DNA of 7,512 nt from Treponema sp. UBA3662 (GTDB lineage Bacteria > Spirochaetota > Spirochaetia > Treponematales > Treponemataceae), in NCBI GenBank assembly GCA_002373205.1, contig DFJV01000110.1:1-7512 (forward strand), in the 5' to 3' direction. The position numbers and the translations under genes were made by a program. Shown here in pieces: positions 5,478 to 7,512 of the stretch (positions are counted from its first letter, which is position 1; the number at the start of each line of letters is the position of its first letter). The notes beneath the pieces are model-generated. The model searched no databases. It saw only the letters and a program-made list of their open reading frames with translations, and had not been told where the DNA came from.

Positions 5478-5548
5478 ATGGAATGCTAACACGAAAGCAC
5501 TTCCATTCCCGGCAGAAAGGGTGTCATTATCGGGCTAGACCCGATAAT
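5478..5548. terminator. Two further hairpins in the convergent AKR/pflA gap
   Basis: Stem 5478-5487/5496-5506 (ATGGAATGCT with AGCACTTCCAT, one bulged base) and perfect 9-bp stem 5526-5534/5540-5548 (ATTATCGGG, loop CTAGA, CCCGATAAT). The second lies 25 bases beyond the pflA stop. It may end pflA transcription, although no T-tract follows on the minus strand. Confidence 0.4.
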
Positions 5549-5572
5549 CTGCTTTAAGCCCCCTTTATGCAA

Positions 5573-6322
5573 TTACTTTTGCCAGGCGTCGTATTTGTTA
5601 CATTCCAGGATGCGGCGGGCATTTTCTACGCGCTCTTGGCTTGGCATTGGGGTCCCTTCCAGGCGGTAGGGAATGCCAAGTTCCTTGTACTTTGCAATTC
5701 CAAGCGTATGGTAGGGAAGAATTTCCACGCGCTCTACGTTTCCGAGCGTGCGGATAAAGTCGCGGGTGCGTTCAAGGTATTCGTCATTGTCGCTAATTCC
5801 GGGAACAAGCACGTGGCGGATCCAGATGGGCTTTTTAATTTCGTCCAGGTAGCGGAACATTTCTATTATGTTTGCATTGGGGCGGCCGGTAAGCTTTTCG
5901 TGCTCGGCTGGGTCAATGTGCTTTATGTCCATAAGGAGTATGTCCGTAACCTTCATAAGCTCCTGAAACTTCTTGAACCATTCCCCCTCTTTTGTAAAGG
6001 GACCGCCGGACGTGTCTATGCAGGTGTTGACGCCTTCTTTTTTTGCAAGGGTAAAAAGGTCAAGCAAAAAATCCAGCTGCATCAAAGGCTCTCCACCAGA
6101 AACGGTAATTCCGCCTTTTGCACCCCAGTAGGCTCTGTCCTTTAGGGCATCTTCCAGTATTTCCTCCGGAGACATCTTCTTGCCTTCCGCCATGTTCCAA
6201 GTGTCCGGGTTGTGGCAAAAAGCGCATCTTAGCGGGCAACCTGCCGTAAAAACAATGTAGCGCATTCCAGGCCCGTCTACGGCACCAAAGCTTTCTATAG
6301 AATGGATGTATCCGTCAGTCAT
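5573..6322 (-). CDS. pflA: Pyruvate formate-lyase activating enzyme (radical SAM)
   Basis: This enzyme uses a [4Fe-4S] cluster and S-adenosylmethionine to make the glycyl radical on pyruvate formate-lyase, switching on anaerobic pyruvate cleavage to acetyl-CoA and formate. The 249 residues are close to the E. coli length. The radical SAM cluster motif is GCPLRCAFCHNP with C29, C33 and C36; the SAM-binding SGGEP is at 75-79; SFGAVDGPGMRYIVF (11-25) is typical of the family. The ATG at 6322 is chosen because GGAGG (6327-6331) precedes it by 4 bases and MTDGYIHSIESFG matches the usual N-terminus. Upstream codons contain the promoter. No pfl gene is in the window, so it stands alone here. A paralogous activase for another glycyl radical enzyme is less likely because the extra ferredoxin insert is absent. 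Confidence 0.93.
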   Translation of the reverse strand: MTDGYIHSIESFGAVDGPGMRYIVFTAGCPLRCAFCHNPDTWNMAEGKKMSPEEILEDALKDRAYWGAKGGITVSGGEPLMQLDFLLDLFTLAKKEGVNTCIDTSGGPFTKEGEWFKKFQELMKVTDILLMDIKHIDPAEHEKLTGRPNANIIEMFRYLDEIKKPIWIRHVLVPGISDNDEYLERTRDFIRTLGNVERVEILPYHTLGIAKYKELGIPYRLEGTPMPSQERVENARRILECNKYDAWQK

Positions 6323-6346
6323 CTTTCCTCCGCGTGAATCGCCGGA

Positions 6347-6375
6347 ATTATAGCACATCGCAGAGGAAAATACAA
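6347..6375 (-). promoter_or_regulatory. Extended -10 promoter of pflA
   Basis: On the minus strand, TGC-TATAAT (perfect -10 at 6352-6347 with the extended TG) lies 17 bases from a weak -35, TTGTAT (6375-6370). The start would be near 6340, giving a leader of about 18 bases that carries the GGAGG site. Confidence 0.65.
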
Positions 6376-6587
6376 TCTTACCGCCTTGGCCGAAAGTCCC
6401 ACCGCCACCCCGGATTTTAGGCAGAAGCAGCATAACACTGGTGTTTCCATAAAAAATATCATATACTAAAGAAACAATAAGTCCCACAATGAATTTTACC
6501 CGGCAGCCCAACCACATAAAAGCACTTAGCGGGATAGGGGGAAATTATGTTATGTGGACGCACCACTGGCGTGCAGAGGTTGTGAAA

Positions 6588-7493
6588 ATGAAAAAAATAG
6601 TTTGTGTATTATTTTCTTTAATAGTTTTAGTATCCTCAACATTCGCGGACAAAAGTCTTTTTTATGAAAATGACAAAGTAATCGACACTATGTATGTTGA
6701 TTCAGAGGAGGGATTACGCGTCAGGGATAATCCATCTCTAAAATCTAACAGGCTTTGTGGACTTCCGCACAGGCTTCCTGTCAAAGTTGTTGCAATTGGA
6801 AAAGAAGAAACAATTGACGGCATTACGGCCCCATGGGTGGAGATTTTGATTCCACGTTACGAGTGGAAAAGCGAAGAGGCAGAATATGGATGGGTCTTTG
6901 GCGGATATTTAAGCAAGGAAATTCCTTTGTTTGTTCAGCCGCAAAATTCCAACCAGTTAAAATCATATTTGGAATATTCATATTATAACTTTGGATTGGA
7001 AAATGGAGGCAGCGCATTTGACTGCTTTGGTTATATAGAAAATAACATTGCACATATTTTTCCAGACGGAGAGTCAATAAGCAAAGAGGTTCAGGTTAAA
7101 TTTGCTGCATTAAAAAGTGACTGTATAAATATAGGAAAATTTCTGGGCTATTATATAAATGAAGGCAATTATAAAATTGACAGAATAATGGAAAACGAAT
7201 TTATCTGCTACCAAACAGAACCATACAGTTTGTATGCAGCTCAACATTTCTTTTCAAAAATAAATGACTCATTCCTAATTGAAATAGCAAAAAATAAAAG
7301 GGCTTATGCAATCATTAATAATTTGAATGTTCTTCAGACATTGGCCGAAAGTAATTATTCAAATTTAAATATTGTTTCAAAGTTTATTATGATTGGTATT
7401 TCAGCAGATAAAACACAATATGAAAAACAGTACCGCGATTACTGGAATCCAATTATGGCAGAGCATCAAAAAAAAGCAGATGCAATGAAGTAA
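6588..7493 (+). CDS. Secreted bacterial SH3 (SH3b) domain protein
   Basis: The 301-residue protein starts with a signal peptide, MKKIVCVLFSLIVLVSSTFA, with likely cleavage after Ala20 and no lipobox cysteine, so it should be periplasmic or exported. Residues ~36-110 form an SH3b domain (EGLRVRDNPSLKSNRL at 41-56, then W83 and YGWVFGGYLS at 100-109), a fold often used to bind peptidoglycan or peptides. The rest (~111-301) is an unrecognised, Lys/Asn/Ile-rich region that looks mostly helical towards the end. ATG 6588 has AGAGGT with a 7-base gap; the in-frame ATG at 6489 would bury the signal peptide. The gene, especially its 3' half, is much more AT-rich than glyQS or pflA, which may reflect low expression or transfer. 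It is divergent from pflA. Confidence 0.85.
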   Translation: MKKIVCVLFSLIVLVSSTFADKSLFYENDKVIDTMYVDSEEGLRVRDNPSLKSNRLCGLPHRLPVKVVAIGKEETIDGITAPWVEILIPRYEWKSEEAEYGWVFGGYLSKEIPLFVQPQNSNQLKSYLEYSYYNFGLENGGSAFDCFGYIENNIAHIFPDGESISKEVQVKFAALKSDCINIGKFLGYYINEGNYKIDRIMENEFICYQTEPYSLYAAQHFFSKINDSFLIEIAKNKRAYAIINNLNVLQTLAESNYSNLNIVSKFIMIGISADKTQYEKQYRDYWNPIMAEHQKKADAMK

Positions 7494-7512
7494 AATCACA
7501 TAACAAGAAGTT

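Noticed and set aside
6462..6467. TATACT as a -10 for the SH3 gene
   Set aside because: No acceptable -35 at 16-18 bases upstream and the leader would be over 100 bases; it may be real but is not supported.
6323..6517. 65-residue N-terminal extension of PflA
   Set aside because: It would translate through the promoter and ribosome binding site, and the family N-terminus begins at 6322.

Overview
The window looks like chromosomal DNA of a spirochaete, most likely a Treponema. This is an inference from gene content: a single-chain glycyl-tRNA synthetase, a pyruvate formate-lyase activase typical of a fermenting anaerobe, a fragment of the Rpn/PD-(D/E)XK family that is abundant in treponemes, and a C-type-lectin-fold protein resembling the Treponema diversity-generating retroelement (DGR) target TvpA. 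No rRNA or tRNA gene and no CRISPR array was seen.

The left part (1-2107, minus strand) is an accessory region. It reads, from right to left in transcription order: a promoter; a formylglycine-generating-enzyme-like protein with a hypervariable C-terminus; a broken small gene with an excellent ribosome binding site; a 5'-truncated Rpn-family gene; a small remnant of another Rpn-like tail; then a DUF3791 gene overlapping the start of a DUF3990 gene that runs off the left edge. The C-terminal codons of the lectin-fold protein have the NNC/NNT pattern expected where a DGR reverse transcriptase has randomised adenines of AAC/AAT codons. No reverse transcriptase or template repeat is in the window. 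The gene right after it is cut after about 29 residues by a junction into the Rpn fragment. I read this as the surviving target end of a DGR whose accessory and reverse transcriptase side was deleted or moved.

The stretch 2108-2921 has no credible gene. It is a mosaic of short palindromic repeat units (about 80-86 bp period), a CTTCGACGGGCTCAGCGAAC-type element, a 9-bp-stem hairpin and a 21-bp tandem repeat. A second palindrome cluster lies at 4444-4532.

The right part is mostly housekeeping: glycyl-tRNA synthetase (2922-4400, plus), an aldo/keto-reductase-fold protein that has lost its catalytic Tyr and His (4573-5355, plus), a convergent intergenic region with three hairpins, pflA (5573-6322, minus, with an extended -10 promoter), and a divergent secreted SH3-domain protein (6588-7493, plus) that is noticeably more AT-rich than its neighbours.
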